In this document: positions 1-8,372 of the stretch, one piece after another | How positions within the stretch are numbered: the stretch's first letter is position 1 | Layout of the letters: each line of letters begins with the position of its first letter | From: Lysinibacillus fusiformis | GTDB taxonomy: Bacteria > Bacillota > Bacilli > Bacillales_A > Planococcaceae | Assembly: GCA_030027265.1 (NCBI GenBank) | Contig: JASENG010000007.1 | Coordinates: forward strand, 62,001-126,000 | DNA length: 64,000 nucleotides | Direction of reading: 5' to 3' | Translations under genes and position numbers: made by a program | The notes under the pieces: generated by a model | What the model was told of the DNA's origin: nothing | Databases searched by the model: none | What the model saw: the letters and a program-made list of their open reading frames with translations, nothing else

Positions 1-2
1 AT

Positions 3-587
3 TCTCATATTCTAGATGTTGGCTGTGGCACTGGTCAAACAGTAGCCTATTTGGCTCGAAAATTTGGAGCACATGTAACTGGCATTGATATTAATTCAAT
101 AATGGTCGAAAAGGCAAAAAAGAGAATGAAAGAAAAACGCATACAAGCAAATGTAATTCAATGCACAGTTGAAAAACTTCCTTTTCTTGATAATCAGTTT
201 GATTTTGTTATATCTGAATCCGTTCTATCCTTTGTAGATACGTCAAGCGCACTAAATGAAATCTATAGAGTATTAAAAAGGGGAGGACGGTTAATAGCAA
301 TTGAACTTACGATGAAACACCCACTAAGTGAAAAAGAGGAAGATGCAATCAAACAATTTTATGGATTTAATTCCCTTACCTTGAAAAAAGATTGGGAAGT
401 GAGATTAAAACAAGCAGGCTTTGATCATATTCGTATAAAAAAAAATACATCCACCAACCCAACGCCGGTTTTCCATAACCCGGAAGGTATGGAACCTGAA
501 CTTTATGAGATTTTGGAACAACATCTCGAATACTCCTTTAAGTATCAAGGGATATTGGAATATAGAATTTATTCATGTACAAAATAA
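3..587 (+). CDS. class I SAM-dependent methyltransferase, 5' end missing
   Basis: The reading frame is open from the left edge, so the true start lies outside the window. The first visible residues read ILDVGCGTGQT, which is SAM-binding motif I, followed about 50 residues later by an acidic/post-I stretch (QCTVEKLPFLDNQFDFVISE) typical of Methyltransf_11/UbiE-like enzymes. The segment EIYRVLKRGGRLIAIE matches motif III of the same fold. The substrate cannot be told from the sequence. The next gene begins about 60 bp downstream, with no clear terminator between them. A TTG codon at 51 is an internal leucine, not a start. Fold assignment is firm; function is open. Confidence 0.85.
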   Translation, partial: SHILDVGCGTGQTVAYLARKFGAHVTGIDINSIMVEKAKKRMKEKRIQANVIQCTVEKLPFLDNQFDFVISESVLSFVDTSSALNEIYRVLKRGGRLIAIELTMKHPLSEKEEDAIKQFYGFNSLTLKKDWEVRLKQAGFDHIRIKKNTSTNPTPVFHNPEGMEPELYEILEQHLEYSFKYQGILEYRIYSCTK

Positions 588-649
588 TTTTGTTTTTTAT
601 GGTAAAGAGGTAACCCATGAAATGATGAGTAAAGAAAGGATTGAAGAAA

Positions 650-1246
650 ATGAATTATCATTTCCCTTATGGTCACCCATATCAAAATCCTTACTATTAT
701 AATAGATCAATGCCGATGAATCATTTTAGTAGGAATTATAATTGTTGCACTAATCCGAATGATTTGATTCAGGCTAATTACTTTGGTTCTCCTGAGTTCA
801 ATAATAATAGGAGAGTATTAACGGATTACGGACCAAACCCATTTGTAATTAATATTAATGAAGCAACGAAACAGAATAATACGTATCGTACGGCTTTATG
901 GACTGGAGGGCATTTACAGGCAACATTAATGAGCCTGAATCCAGGTGAAAATATCGGGTTAGAAATGCATCCGAATGTTGATCAGTTCTTGCGTATCGAA
1001 CAAGGGCAAGGCATAACTGAAATGGGGAAGGCTAGAAATCATTTAGACTTCAAAAGGGCTGTTTCTGATGATTCGGCAATCTTTATACCCGCAGGGACAT
1101 GGCATAACCTAACCAATACAGGAACTATACCGCTAAAACTTTACTCAATTTATGCGCCACCAAACCATCCGTTTAGAACGGTCCATCCTACTAAAGCTTT
1201 TGCAATGAAAGCAGAAAATGAAAATCATCACGGTAATGCTTATTAA
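650..1246 (+). CDS. cupin-domain protein
   Basis: A protein of 198 residues if started at ATG 650, which has AAAGGA nine bases upstream; a TTG at 641 is too close to that site. The N-terminal third is rich in Tyr, Asn, Pro and His, resembling spore-coat-type low-complexity heads. The C-terminal half carries the cupin barrel: a G-x5-H-x-H-like motif is seen as 'NPGENIGLEMHPNVDQFLRIEQGQG' split around residues 100-125, and the second motif appears as 'FIPAGTWHNLTNTG'. Metal-binding His and Glu residues are present. Small Bacillales cupins of this type are often annotated only as cupin-domain proteins. No enzymatic role can be assigned. Confidence 0.8.
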   Translation: MNYHFPYGHPYQNPYYYNRSMPMNHFSRNYNCCTNPNDLIQANYFGSPEFNNNRRVLTDYGPNPFVININEATKQNNTYRTALWTGGHLQATLMSLNPGENIGLEMHPNVDQFLRIEQGQGITEMGKARNHLDFKRAVSDDSAIFIPAGTWHNLTNTGTIPLKLYSIYAPPNHPFRTVHPTKAFAMKAENENHHGNAY

Positions 1247-1309
1247 AAGTTAGAAGGAGAAACTAAGAATCTTAACTTTTTCAAGATAGTTAATAGAAAA
1301 TTATCTTTA

Positions 1310-1336
1310 GGTTTTGCCATTTTGGTAAAGCCTTTT
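1310..1336 (+). terminator. probable rho-independent terminator of the cupin gene
   Basis: A ten-base stem GGTTTTGCCA / TGGTAAAGCC closes over a TTT loop with two G-U pairs, and is followed by TTTT. It lies 64 bp past the cupin stop codon. Confidence 0.55.
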
Positions 1337-1360
1337 GATCTATTCTAAATATAAAAAAAC

Positions 1361-1534
1361 TTGAAACACATAGATATAGAGAATGAAAAATATAAAAACA
1401 AAAAAGAAAAGAGAAAAGGCTTTTCTAAAGAGCTACAAAGGGAGATTAACGATTCACTCTTATTTGAAATTGATAGGAATATTTTGATGTTTATACCTAA
1501 ATTCATACTTCGTATAATCAAGAATATTTGGTGA
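1361..1534 (+). CDS. doubtful 57-residue basic ORF
   Basis: A TTG-started frame with a plausible coding composition (many Lys, Glu, Ile and Phe; ends FILRIIKNIW) fills part of the 390-bp gap between the cupin and the haem exporter. There is no ribosome binding site before it and no family is recognised. It may be a gene remnant. The rest of the gap holds only the two terminators. Confidence 0.2.
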   Translation: MKHIDIENEKYKNKKEKRKGFSKELQREINDSLLFEIDRNILMFIPKFILRIIKNIW

Positions 1535-1564
1535 GTAGGGTAGGGGGAAATACAAATCAAAATT

Positions 1565-1605
1565 CGGTAACCTGAGTTCAATTCAACAAAGAATTCAAGT
1601 TACCG
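1565..1605 (-). terminator. terminator of the hrtBA operon
   Basis: Inverted repeat CGGTAAC(C/T)TGA around a 20-base loop; read on the minus strand it is followed by AATTTTGATTTG. It lies just past the hrtA stop codon. Confidence 0.55.
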
Positions 1606-1632
1606 ATCATTTAAAAGTTCGGCTCTTATATA

Positions 1633-2310
1633 CTATTTTTCAAGTGTTAATACACCGTCTGCCATACGGTATACTTTATCACAGAACTCTAACATACGTT
1701 CATCATGGGTTACCATCACAGCTGCTTTGTTACGTTCTTTTACTTCTTTGCGAATTTGTTTTACCACTTCAAATGCACGATTTGAATCTAAGCTGGCAGT
1801 AGGTTCGTCGGCTAAAATGATATTTGAATTATTGACAAATGCACGTGCAATTGCAACACGTTGACGTTCACCACCAGATAATTCATCTGGGAACTTATTC
1901 AACTTTTCGCCTAATCCTAAATCTTTTAATAGCGTTTTTGCTAAATCAATATCTTTAGAAGTCACTTTGCCTTTCATTTTACAAACAAGGATAAGTTGAT
2001 CCAGTACATTTAAATAAGGTATTAAGTTTGACGTTTGTAAAATGAAGCCAATATCAGTTAAACGGAATGAAGAAAGTTCCTTTTCATTCATCTTTTCAAT
2101 GTTCTTCCCATTAATCGACACTTCACCTTTAGATGGTTGAAGTAGGGCACCGGCGATGGATAATAATGTACTTTTCCCTGAACCAGAAGGACCGATAATG
2201 GCGATGAAATCACCAGCCTCCACAGACAGTGACACATTTTTTAATGCATCTACGGTAGTATCGCCTTCTTTAAATGATTTTGTGACGTTCCTTAACTGTA
2301 AACCTGTCAT
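1633..2310 (-). CDS. hrtA: haem exporter ABC transporter, ATP-binding subunit HrtA
   Basis: 225 residues, one nucleotide-binding domain of the MacB/LolD class. Walker A GPSGSGKST lies at residues 40-48, the signature LSGGERQ at 144-150 and Walker B IILADEP at 164-170. The start codon directly abuts the stop of the permease gene, so the two are co-transcribed. Two-component genes of the HssRS type lie divergently upstream, the arrangement known from Staphylococcus and Bacillus, where HrtAB expels toxic haem from the membrane. Subunit and transporter class are clear; the haem assignment rests on the permease, the regulators and the operator. Confidence 0.85.
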   Translation of the reverse strand: MTGLQLRNVTKSFKEGDTTVDALKNVSLSVEAGDFIAIIGPSGSGKSTLLSIAGALLQPSKGEVSINGKNIEKMNEKELSSFRLTDIGFILQTSNLIPYLNVLDQLILVCKMKGKVTSKDIDLAKTLLKDLGLGEKLNKFPDELSGGERQRVAIARAFVNNSNIILADEPTASLDSNRAFEVVKQIRKEVKERNKAAVMVTHDERMLEFCDKVYRMADGVLTLEK

Positions 2311-3432
2311 TTATTCCACTCTCCCAATCGCTGTTAATGGATCGATTTTCGTTACTCGTCTAGCTGAAATAACTGAACCGAGAACAGAGACAATTAACAA
2401 AATAACTGCATACAGAAGCACTATCTTAAAGTCTAAGTTGAATGGCATTTCTTCTGGAAGGGCAAGGGCAGTCAAATAAGTCAAACCAATACCAGCGATA
2501 ATGCTTACTGACGATAAGAAAAATACTTGAGAGATAATTGAGTTTTTGATAAAACGATCAGATGCACCAATTGCTTTCATAACACCGAATTGCTGAGTTT
2601 TTTGCAATATGAATACGTAGAAGAAGACTGCAATAATAATCGCTGAAATTACAAACAAGAATGCTAGCATCATATAGATTGTTGCACTTTCTTCTTTATA
2701 CCCCGGCATCCCCATTACGGCCTCTGATTTAGAGAAGGTTTCTATTAGATCAAAATCCTTCTGAATTTTTTCAGCTTCAATATCGTTACCTTGTAATGCA
2801 ATCATTGATACCGGGTACTCTAAACCATTATCTGAACCAGGAGCTGCAAAGGCATATGATTGCCATGTTGCAATGTGACCGAAGATTGTAGGTAAGTGGT
2901 TAAATGTTTCACCTTTTGTGAACCCAATTACTTTTAGTTTTAGATTTGAACTTGTAACAACAATTGTATCCCCAATGTCATAACCTTTTTCTTGTAATGA
3001 TTCGTCAATTAAAACACCGAATTTATCATTTGGATCTAGTTGTTGTCCCTCAATAACGGTTGGCTCAATAAATTTACCGGGTTCAATTCCGATAAAGGTA
3101 ACGTCATTTTTTTCTTTTACATCCGGAACATTTTCATTATGAACAATAATAGTCGATTGCCCAAAATTAGCTGCTTGCTCGACATTATATTTGCCTACAA
3201 TATTATCAGCAATAGAACCAGACACCTTCGTTTTCATCATCGCTGCTTCTGAGCCTTCTTCATAAATGAAAAGATCCCCATCGATATTTTTCATAGTTGC
3301 GGCTGCTAATGATGATAATCCATTACCTAAGCCAGATAAAATAAAAACAAGCCAGCCGATTAGCATGATAATTGCGCCAATCATTAAAAAGCGTGTTTTT
3401 GAATGTCTCATTTCTTTTAGAGCTAAAAACAT
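2311..3432 (-). CDS. hrtB: haem exporter permease HrtB (FtsX/MacB family)
   Basis: 373 residues with the four-helix FtsX/MacB plan: one N-terminal membrane segment (about residues 15-36), a long extracytoplasmic domain (about 40-250), then three helices (about 254-276, 301-325, 337-358). The C-terminal half contains FYVFILQKTQQFGVMKAIGA, closely resembling the equivalent HrtB segment (FYVMTIQKISQIGILKAIG in Staphylococcus aureus from memory), and ends with DPLTAIGRVE. First gene of the operon, transcribed away from hssRS. Known role of the family: removal of excess haem, energised by HrtA. Confidence 0.85.
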   Translation of the reverse strand: MFLALKEMRHSKTRFLMIGAIIMLIGWLVFILSGLGNGLSSLAAATMKNIDGDLFIYEEGSEAAMMKTKVSGSIADNIVGKYNVEQAANFGQSTIIVHNENVPDVKEKNDVTFIGIEPGKFIEPTVIEGQQLDPNDKFGVLIDESLQEKGYDIGDTIVVTSSNLKLKVIGFTKGETFNHLPTIFGHIATWQSYAFAAPGSDNGLEYPVSMIALQGNDIEAEKIQKDFDLIETFSKSEAVMGMPGYKEESATIYMMLAFLFVISAIIIAVFFYVFILQKTQQFGVMKAIGASDRFIKNSIISQVFFLSSVSIIAGIGLTYLTALALPEEMPFNLDFKIVLLYAVILLIVSVLGSVISARRVTKIDPLTAIGRVE

Positions 3433-3553
3433 TCTATTTTCCTCCTATTCTAAATCTCCAAAAAGAATTTCGAGTATTTTATTTGCTCAAAAAAACATAC
3501 TACGAAAAAATAGTTCTTGTATAAAAGCTATTACTCTTTTTTGTTCGTTTCGA

Positions 3554-3586
3554 ATTATAGAGGAATAATATGAACTTTATATAAAC
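3554..3586 (-). promoter_or_regulatory. HssR operator (direct repeat) and -10 of the hrtBA promoter
   Basis: Read on the minus strand, positions 3586-3567 give GTTTATATA-AA-GTTCATATT. The described HssR box is GTTCATATT-N2-GTTCATATT, so one half matches exactly and the other in 7 of 9 bases, with the same 2-bp spacer. A TATAAT (3559-3554) follows seven bases after the box and no good -35 exists, as expected for a promoter that needs its activator. The box lies 135 bp upstream of hrtB. Confidence 0.75.
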
Positions 3587-3608
3587 TAATCCTATTTTTT
3601 TATTCTTG

Positions 3609-3637
3609 TTGACAGATATGAAGAAGCCCCTTAGAGT
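3609..3637 (+). promoter_or_regulatory. candidate promoter of hssRS
   Basis: TTGACA (3609-3614), a 17-bp spacer and a weak TAGAGT -10 (3632-3637), about 90 bp before the hssR start. It points away from the HssR box. Confidence 0.4.
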
Positions 3638-3723
3638 TTAGTTTTGATGTTTGGTAAAAATTTATAGCGAAAGCAACATGAATTTGAATACTCGGAGATT
3701 TTATCTTACTAAAAGGATGTGAC

Positions 3724-4395
3724 ATGATGCGTATATTAGTTGTGGATGACGATCCCTTTATCCAAAAATTAATAGGAATCCATCTGAAAAAAGAAGGCTA
3801 TAACACAGTGTTTGCAAGTGATGGCCTGGAAGCACTTAGCTATTTAAATGGCGAGAAATTTGACCTTGCAATTGTTGATGTTATGATGCCCAATATGGAT
3901 GGTCTATCATTAACCAAACGATTAGTGGCCCGAGAAATTCCGGTGTTGATGTTAACAGCTAAAACAACGCTTGACGATAAAGAAAAAGGATTTTTGGCAG
4001 GTGCAGATGATTATATTGTAAAACCATTTGAACCCAAGGAACTGTTATTTCGCGTTCGTGCCATTCTGAGACGTTTCCAAAAAATTGAGAGAAGTCATAC
4101 GTTGCTTGGAAATATGCTAATTGATCGTCTTACTTTTGAAGTAAAGGTTGATGAGCAAATCCTCCTTTTGCCTTTGAAGGAATTTGAATTGCTTAGTATT
4201 TTGTGTAGCAGGCCAGAAATCGTTTTTACGCGTGATCAATTAATGCAACAAGTATGGGGCTATGATTATGATGGGGATGATTTTACTTTGACCACTCATA
4301 TTAAACGCTTACGTAGTCGTTTAGAGAAAGTCAATGCACAAGTGAAAATACAAACAATACGTGGAATCGGATACAAAATTGAGGAAACAAAATGA
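3724..4395 (+). CDS. hssR: haem response regulator HssR (OmpR/PhoB family)
   Basis: 223 residues. Receiver domain with acidic pair D8-D9, phospho-acceptor D52 (AIVDVMMPNMDG), T78 and K100, then a winged-helix DNA-binding domain ending with HIKRLRSRLEK and IQTIRGIGYKIE. S. aureus HssR is 224 residues and shares segments such as DDYVTKPFE and WGYDYEGDE (here DDYIVKPFE and WGYDYDGDD). The stop overlaps the start of hssS by four bases. Expected role: phosphorylated by HssS when haem is high, then activation of hrtBA through the direct repeat at 3567-3586. Confidence 0.85.
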   Translation: MMRILVVDDDPFIQKLIGIHLKKEGYNTVFASDGLEALSYLNGEKFDLAIVDVMMPNMDGLSLTKRLVAREIPVLMLTAKTTLDDKEKGFLAGADDYIVKPFEPKELLFRVRAILRRFQKIERSHTLLGNMLIDRLTFEVKVDEQILLLPLKEFELLSILCSRPEIVFTRDQLMQQVWGYDYDGDDFTLTTHIKRLRSRLEKVNAQVKIQTIRGIGYKIEETK

Positions 4396-5765
4396 GTACA
4401 CTATATAAACAATATTTAATCGTTACTTCAATTGTGATTATTTCTAGTTTAACTATCTCGATGTTACTACTTGGTCAGCTTTATAATAACCAAGTGAAAG
4501 TCGATATGGATGAACAAAACGTGGAAATAGCTTTTGATGTACTCGATATTGTAGAAAAGTTGCCTTTTGAGCAAATAGATGATTATTTTGAATCAATTGC
4601 TAAGTTAGGTTATCAAATAGTCTTAATGGATGAGAACAAAAATTTAACAAGTTACGGTGCAACATTCATCGATATGAAATTGAATAATGAAATGGTAGAT
4701 CTTGTTGGTTCAAATGGTATTTACCATGGCATTCGAAATTATAAGCAAAACTTCTCCATTATGAACCACTTTGCAAATGATGTGCAGAATACAATTGGTG
4801 TTCCTTTGGCTATTGATGATAGAAATTATGCGATGTTTATTCGGATGGACAACACATCATCCTTTACAGAAATGCATTACTTGATTGTTGGGTTTTTAAT
4901 CATAACTGCCATCTTTATTTTTGTTGCAATGCTTCTATTAGCCCGTCAGCTCGTGCAGCCATTAAAGCAGCTGCAACGGGCAACTGAACTAATTGCACAG
5001 GAAGATTATAATATTGATTTGAATATTAACCGAAAGGACGAGCTTGGCCAATTGGCTATTCAATTTTCGAAAATGGCAAAACGTTTATCTGAAAACGACC
5101 AATTGAAAAAGGATTTTATTAATAATGTGTCCCATGATTTTCAATCGCCACTCCTTAATATTCAAGGATATGCGAATGTTTTAAAGGATGCGGAAAATAC
5201 AGAAGAAGAGCGCGTGCAATATTTAGAAATAATTGAACAAGAAACAATTCGACTGTCTGCCCTGACAAAGCAGTTGCTGTTGCTCAGTTCATTGGACCAA
5301 AAGAATTTGCCGATTGAGAAGAAAAAGTTTTCACTGGACCAGCAGCTTAAAGAAATTTTATTTGCAAAACGCTGGAAGCTAGACGACAAGCAAATGGAAC
5401 TTATTTACGAGCTGGAACCGATCGATATAGTTGCTGACCAGCATTTGATGGAGCAAGTTTGGGATAATCTATTGTCCAATGCCATTCGTTATAGTGAGGA
5501 AAAGGGCAAGATTGTCGTGACCTGTTTACGGGAAGGCGATGCAGTGGTTGTGTCGATACGTGACGATGGAATTGGTATCCCGGCTGAATCACTTGAGCGA
5601 ATAAAGGAACGCTTCTACCGAGTCGAGGCCTCCCGATCTAGACAAAGTAGCGGGTTAGGACTTGCTATTGTGACAGAAATTATTGAGCGACACAACGGAG
5701 AGTTTATCATCGAGAGTGAATTAGGTAAAGGGACCAATGTAATTGTGAAGTTGTTTGAACGATGA
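4392..5765 (+). CDS. hssS: haem sensor histidine kinase HssS
   Basis: 457 residues, the same length as S. aureus HssS. Two membrane helices (about 8-30 and 163-184) flank an extracytoplasmic sensor domain; HAMP (185-237), phospho-acceptor H248 in an H-box reading NNVSHDFQSPLLNIQGY, N-box DNLLSNAIRYS and G-boxes DDGIGIP and GLGLAIV follow. The sensor domain contains YHGIR and NTIGVPL, resembling YHGIK and NTVGINF of HssS. The H-box has H-D-F-Q-S-P where most kinases read H-E-x-(K/R)-T-P; I recall this variant as common in Bacillales relatives, so it is not taken as a defect. Confidence 0.85.
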   Translation: MSTLYKQYLIVTSIVIISSLTISMLLLGQLYNNQVKVDMDEQNVEIAFDVLDIVEKLPFEQIDDYFESIAKLGYQIVLMDENKNLTSYGATFIDMKLNNEMVDLVGSNGIYHGIRNYKQNFSIMNHFANDVQNTIGVPLAIDDRNYAMFIRMDNTSSFTEMHYLIVGFLIITAIFIFVAMLLLARQLVQPLKQLQRATELIAQEDYNIDLNINRKDELGQLAIQFSKMAKRLSENDQLKKDFINNVSHDFQSPLLNIQGYANVLKDAENTEEERVQYLEIIEQETIRLSALTKQLLLLSSLDQKNLPIEKKKFSLDQQLKEILFAKRWKLDDKQMELIYELEPIDIVADQHLMEQVWDNLLSNAIRYSEEKGKIVVTCLREGDAVVVSIRDDGIGIPAESLERIKERFYRVEASRSRQSSGLGLAIVTEIIERHNGEFIIESELGKGTNVIVKLFER

Positions 5766-5780
5766 AATAAAAGTTATGAA

Positions 5781-5852
5781 AACCCGGTTTTCACACATCT
5801 GAAGGATTTCGGTCGTTCTTAAGTGTGATGAAAGCCGGGTTATTTTATTTTT
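5781..5852 (+). terminator. terminator of hssRS
   Basis: Long hairpin with outer stem AACCCGG / CCGGGTT and an inner CACA / TGTG pairing, followed by TATTTTATTTTT. A 14-base string GGATTTCGGTCGTT occurs in its loop and again at about 5856-5869. Confidence 0.75.
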
Positions 5853-5889
5853 GGAGGATTTCGGTCGTTAATCGGAATGATGAATGACC

Positions 5890-5985
5890 CCTTTTTGTAG
5901 TTTGAATGAAATTTAAAAGACCTGTGCTTATCTATATTTCCTAAAACTGAGACGCTGAAATTTTTGTAAACTTTAGTTGACGATA
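5890..5985 (-). repeat. dispersed 110-bp repeat, copy 1 (degenerate)
   Basis: The core on the minus strand (5982-5958) is CGTCAACTAAAGTTTAC then AAAAATTT, followed by CAGC. It is the most diverged copy: the right half of the core palindrome is kept and the body is only partly recognisable. It belongs to a family of eight copies in this window. The 773-bp gap 5766-6538 contains three copies and no gene that I can support. Confidence 0.55.
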
Positions 5986-6059
5986 TAGCTATTTCAATTA
6001 AATATAATGTCAATTAAAGTAGCTACTTAAAAAGGTATTTTACTATAGTAAATTGCATA

Positions 6060-6145
6060 CAGCTATTTTCAAAACGGTTCCATTTGGGATTGTTTTAATA
6101 ACTAGAGGTGCATAAATTTTTGTCAACCGAGGTTGATAATTTGGC
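6060..6145 (-). repeat. dispersed 110-bp repeat, copy 2
   Basis: Minus-strand core (6138-6114): TATCAACC-TC-GGTTGACA then AAAATTT. The conserved body follows: TGCACCTCTAGTTATTA, then GTTTTGAAAATAGCT. Confidence 0.7.
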
Positions 6146-6199
6146 TATATTAGAAAATTAAAATGTCGAGAGGTAGGATATGATTAATTGATTTAGTAA

Positions 6200-6310
6200 C
6201 ATAATAAAACTAAAACTGTAAAATTCAAAACGTCCGCATTTTAGGTTGGTATGATAACCTGGGGTGCTGAAATTTTTGTCAACCTTGTTTACAAAATAGG
6301 TATAGCAGCA
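6200..6310 (-). repeat. dispersed 110-bp repeat, copy 3
   Basis: Minus-strand core (6293-6270): TGTAAAC-AA-GGTTGACA then AAAATTT, preceded by CTATACCTATTT and followed by CAGCACCCCAGGTTATCA and GTTTTGAATTTTA. It shares the string GGTGC-(N2)-AAATTTTTGTCAACC (plus strand) with copy 2, 156 bp away. Confidence 0.75.
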
Positions 6311-6538
6311 ATAAGAGTGTGTCGTTTTACGTCATTCAATTTAGCTAAAATTTATAAAAGCGGCTTCAATAAAAGTTTGCCACAAATTCATATATAAGAA
6401 AATAATTTGAGAGCGAAGCACAATATTAGATTTTTCTTAATCACTTTCGATACAATGAAATCAATTCCGATAGTATTGATATGTTTTTTTATGAATAGAT
6501 CAAAATTGGAAAGGCTAACAGAGAAGGGAGTCTTCTAA

Positions 6539-7534
6539 ATGAAGTTAAGTGTTTTAGATCAAGCGCCAATTACACAAGGAAATACAGCACCGGATGCATT
6601 AACAAAAGCAGTAGAATTAGCGGTCTTAGCGGAGGAGCTTGGCTATGAGCGAATTTGGATGGCCGAGCATCATAATACAAAAGGATTTGCCAGCTCAGCT
6701 CCTGAGATAACGGCTTCATATATTGCAGCTAAAACAAATCGAATTCGAGTAGGCACCGGTGGAACGATGATTATGCATTACTCGCCATATAAAATAGCGG
6801 AAGTTTTTAAAACGTTGAGCGCCCTAGCACCTGGTCGAATCGATTTTGGTGCAGGCAGAGCCCCTGGAGGCGACAATTACGCCATGTATGCTTTGGCTGA
6901 AGGGCGCCAGCCGCAGGTAAATAATTTATACGAAAAGCTGCAATGGACGCTGGACTTTTTAAATGAACAAGCTCCGCAAAATCCCTATTATCAAAGAGTG
7001 GTTGCTTCACCTTATGACATAGTGCTGCCGCAAAGCTGGCTGCTAGGTTCAAGTGGAAACAGTGCTGTACAAGCTGGAAAAATGGGAATGGGTTATTCCT
7101 ATGCACAATTCTTTAACGGATATATGAATCAAAGAGTGTTTAATGCCTATAGAGATAATTTTGTCCCTTCGCCATTTATGGAGAAGCCTGAAATTATGGT
7201 TTCTTATTTTGCGACTGTTGCAGAAAGTCGCGAGGAAGCTGAATATCAAGCGAAACCAGCTGATATCGCACGTCTTTTATTTAACAGAGGGCAGGTGGAT
7301 TTACTGCGGATGACACCGGAGGAAGCGAAGGATTATCCTTTGACTGAAATGGATCGTATGTGGATTGAGGAAAATAGAAGCCAACATTTCGTAGGAACAC
7401 CAAAAGAAGTAGCAGACCTTTTGCTTCAGGAACAAGAAGAATACGGTTTTGATGAAGCGATGATTTGTACAATTCCGCATTCACAAGAGGTTAGACTAAA
7501 TGTCTATCGCCTGTTGGCAAAGGAATTAATGTAG
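6539..7534 (+). CDS. LLM-class flavin-dependent oxidoreductase (MsnO8-like)
   Basis: 331 residues, one luciferase-like TIM-barrel domain. The N-terminus MKLSVLDQAPITQG and the segments RIWMAEHHNTKGFASSAPEI and RVGTGGTMIMHYSPYKIAE are characteristic of the bacterial luciferase-like proteins in which an FMN-using monooxygenase or oxidoreductase is expected. The ATG at 6539 has GAGAAGGGAG nine bases upstream. It is a single gene between repeats and a terminator. The physiological substrate of this subgroup is unknown. Confidence 0.85.
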   Translation: MKLSVLDQAPITQGNTAPDALTKAVELAVLAEELGYERIWMAEHHNTKGFASSAPEITASYIAAKTNRIRVGTGGTMIMHYSPYKIAEVFKTLSALAPGRIDFGAGRAPGGDNYAMYALAEGRQPQVNNLYEKLQWTLDFLNEQAPQNPYYQRVVASPYDIVLPQSWLLGSSGNSAVQAGKMGMGYSYAQFFNGYMNQRVFNAYRDNFVPSPFMEKPEIMVSYFATVAESREEAEYQAKPADIARLLFNRGQVDLLRMTPEEAKDYPLTEMDRMWIEENRSQHFVGTPKEVADLLLQEQEEYGFDEAMICTIPHSQEVRLNVYRLLAKELM

Positions 7535-7547
7535 GCTGAAATAGTCA

Positions 7548-7580
7548 AACACTTGGATTAGAACCGTCCAAGTGTTTTTT
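7548..7580 (+). terminator. terminator of the LLM oxidoreductase gene
   Basis: Stem AACACTTGGA / TCCAAGTGTT with a nine-base loop, then TTTTTT. Confidence 0.8.
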
Positions 7581-7586
7581 ATATGC

Positions 7587-8009
7587 CTATTTTAGAACAT
7601 CCAGTGAGAAAACATTGTTTTTCTCGAAGTCATTGATGATATTTTGTGGCAACAATCGTTTTAATTCCTCTTTCCCTGCCCATTTGTAAGCAGAGTGCTC
7701 GGAGGATAAAATAACATCTTGATTAGAGCTTTCGCATAAATAAGTGATAATTACAACTTGTCTAGTTGGCTTCGTTTTAAATGTCGTCGCATATAAAAGT
7801 TGCCCTATTGTTACGCTGAGCCCAACTTCTTCTTGGATTTCTCGTAATAGGGCCGTTTCCAAATCCTCCCCAAACTCGATTTGCCCCCCGACACATTCCC
7901 AAGTGCCGGCGCCAATTTCATCGTCATCAGCACGTTGAACAATTAAAGCCCTTCCATTATTGATAATGACTCCTTTAAGCGCAATGATGATTGTATTTGA
8001 ATTCTCCAT
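7587..8009 (-). CDS. Nudix hydrolase
   Basis: 140 residues. The Nudix box G-x5-E-x7-REUXEEXGU is complete: GGQIEFGEDLETALLREIQE followed by EVGL. The start is the ATG at 8009, because GGAGGTG stands eight bases upstream; the longer open frame to 8105 has no ribosome site and encodes an unlikely N-terminal extension. The family cleaves nucleoside diphosphates linked to other moieties; this member resembles small MutT-like house-cleaning enzymes. Substrate not predictable. Confidence 0.85.
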   Translation of the reverse strand: MENSNTIIIALKGVIINNGRALIVQRADDDEIGAGTWECVGGQIEFGEDLETALLREIQEEVGLSVTIGQLLYATTFKTKPTRQVVIITYLCESSNQDVILSSEHSAYKWAGKEELKRLLPQNIINDFEKNNVFSLDVLK

Positions 8010-8159
8010 TTTAAACACCTCCAAAGTTTGAGTAAAGCTGATTATCAACTTAACTTGATAGATTGTTGTATTCAAAATATAGAAAGTACAGAAAGGGAAG
8101 TGCAAGTACCACTAAGTGGAACAACAGCTTCAAGAGCGATTTTTAAAGAATAAGTTATA

Positions 8160-8282
8160 GAAATAAACCAATACCGTAAACCTTGGTTGACAAAAATTTT
8201 TAAGGGTGAGGTGATAATCTCAACCGCGAAAGAAGGTGATTTGAAAATAAGTGATTGAAAAATAGTTTAGCAATAAAATATT
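8160..8282 (+). repeat. dispersed 110-bp repeat, copy 4
   Basis: Core 8175-8199: CGTAAACC-TT-GGTTGACA then AAAATTT. Before it AATAAACCAATAC; after it GGTGATAATCTCAACC, then TTTGAAAATAAGTGATT and TAGTTTAGCAATAAAAT. The gap 8010-8372 contains this copy and nothing else I can support. Confidence 0.8.
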
Positions 8283-8372
8283 CTTGGATTCTCAACTTGT
8301 TTTGATGATAATAAATTCCTTGAATTTTGAATGAGAACGCCAAGGAAATGGAAAATACCCGGTAGACAATTC

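Noticed and set aside
1345-1581. 78-residue frame on the minus strand
   Set aside because: It reads through AT-rich DNA with no ribosome site and overlaps the hrtBA terminator.
3601-3640. Possible repeat copy at TTCTTGTTGACAGATATG
   Set aside because: Only TTGACA is shared; it is better explained as the hssRS -35.
4392-5765. HssS inactivated by an altered H-box (HDFQSP)
   Set aside because: The phospho-acceptor His is intact and I recall the variant in functional Bacillales kinases.
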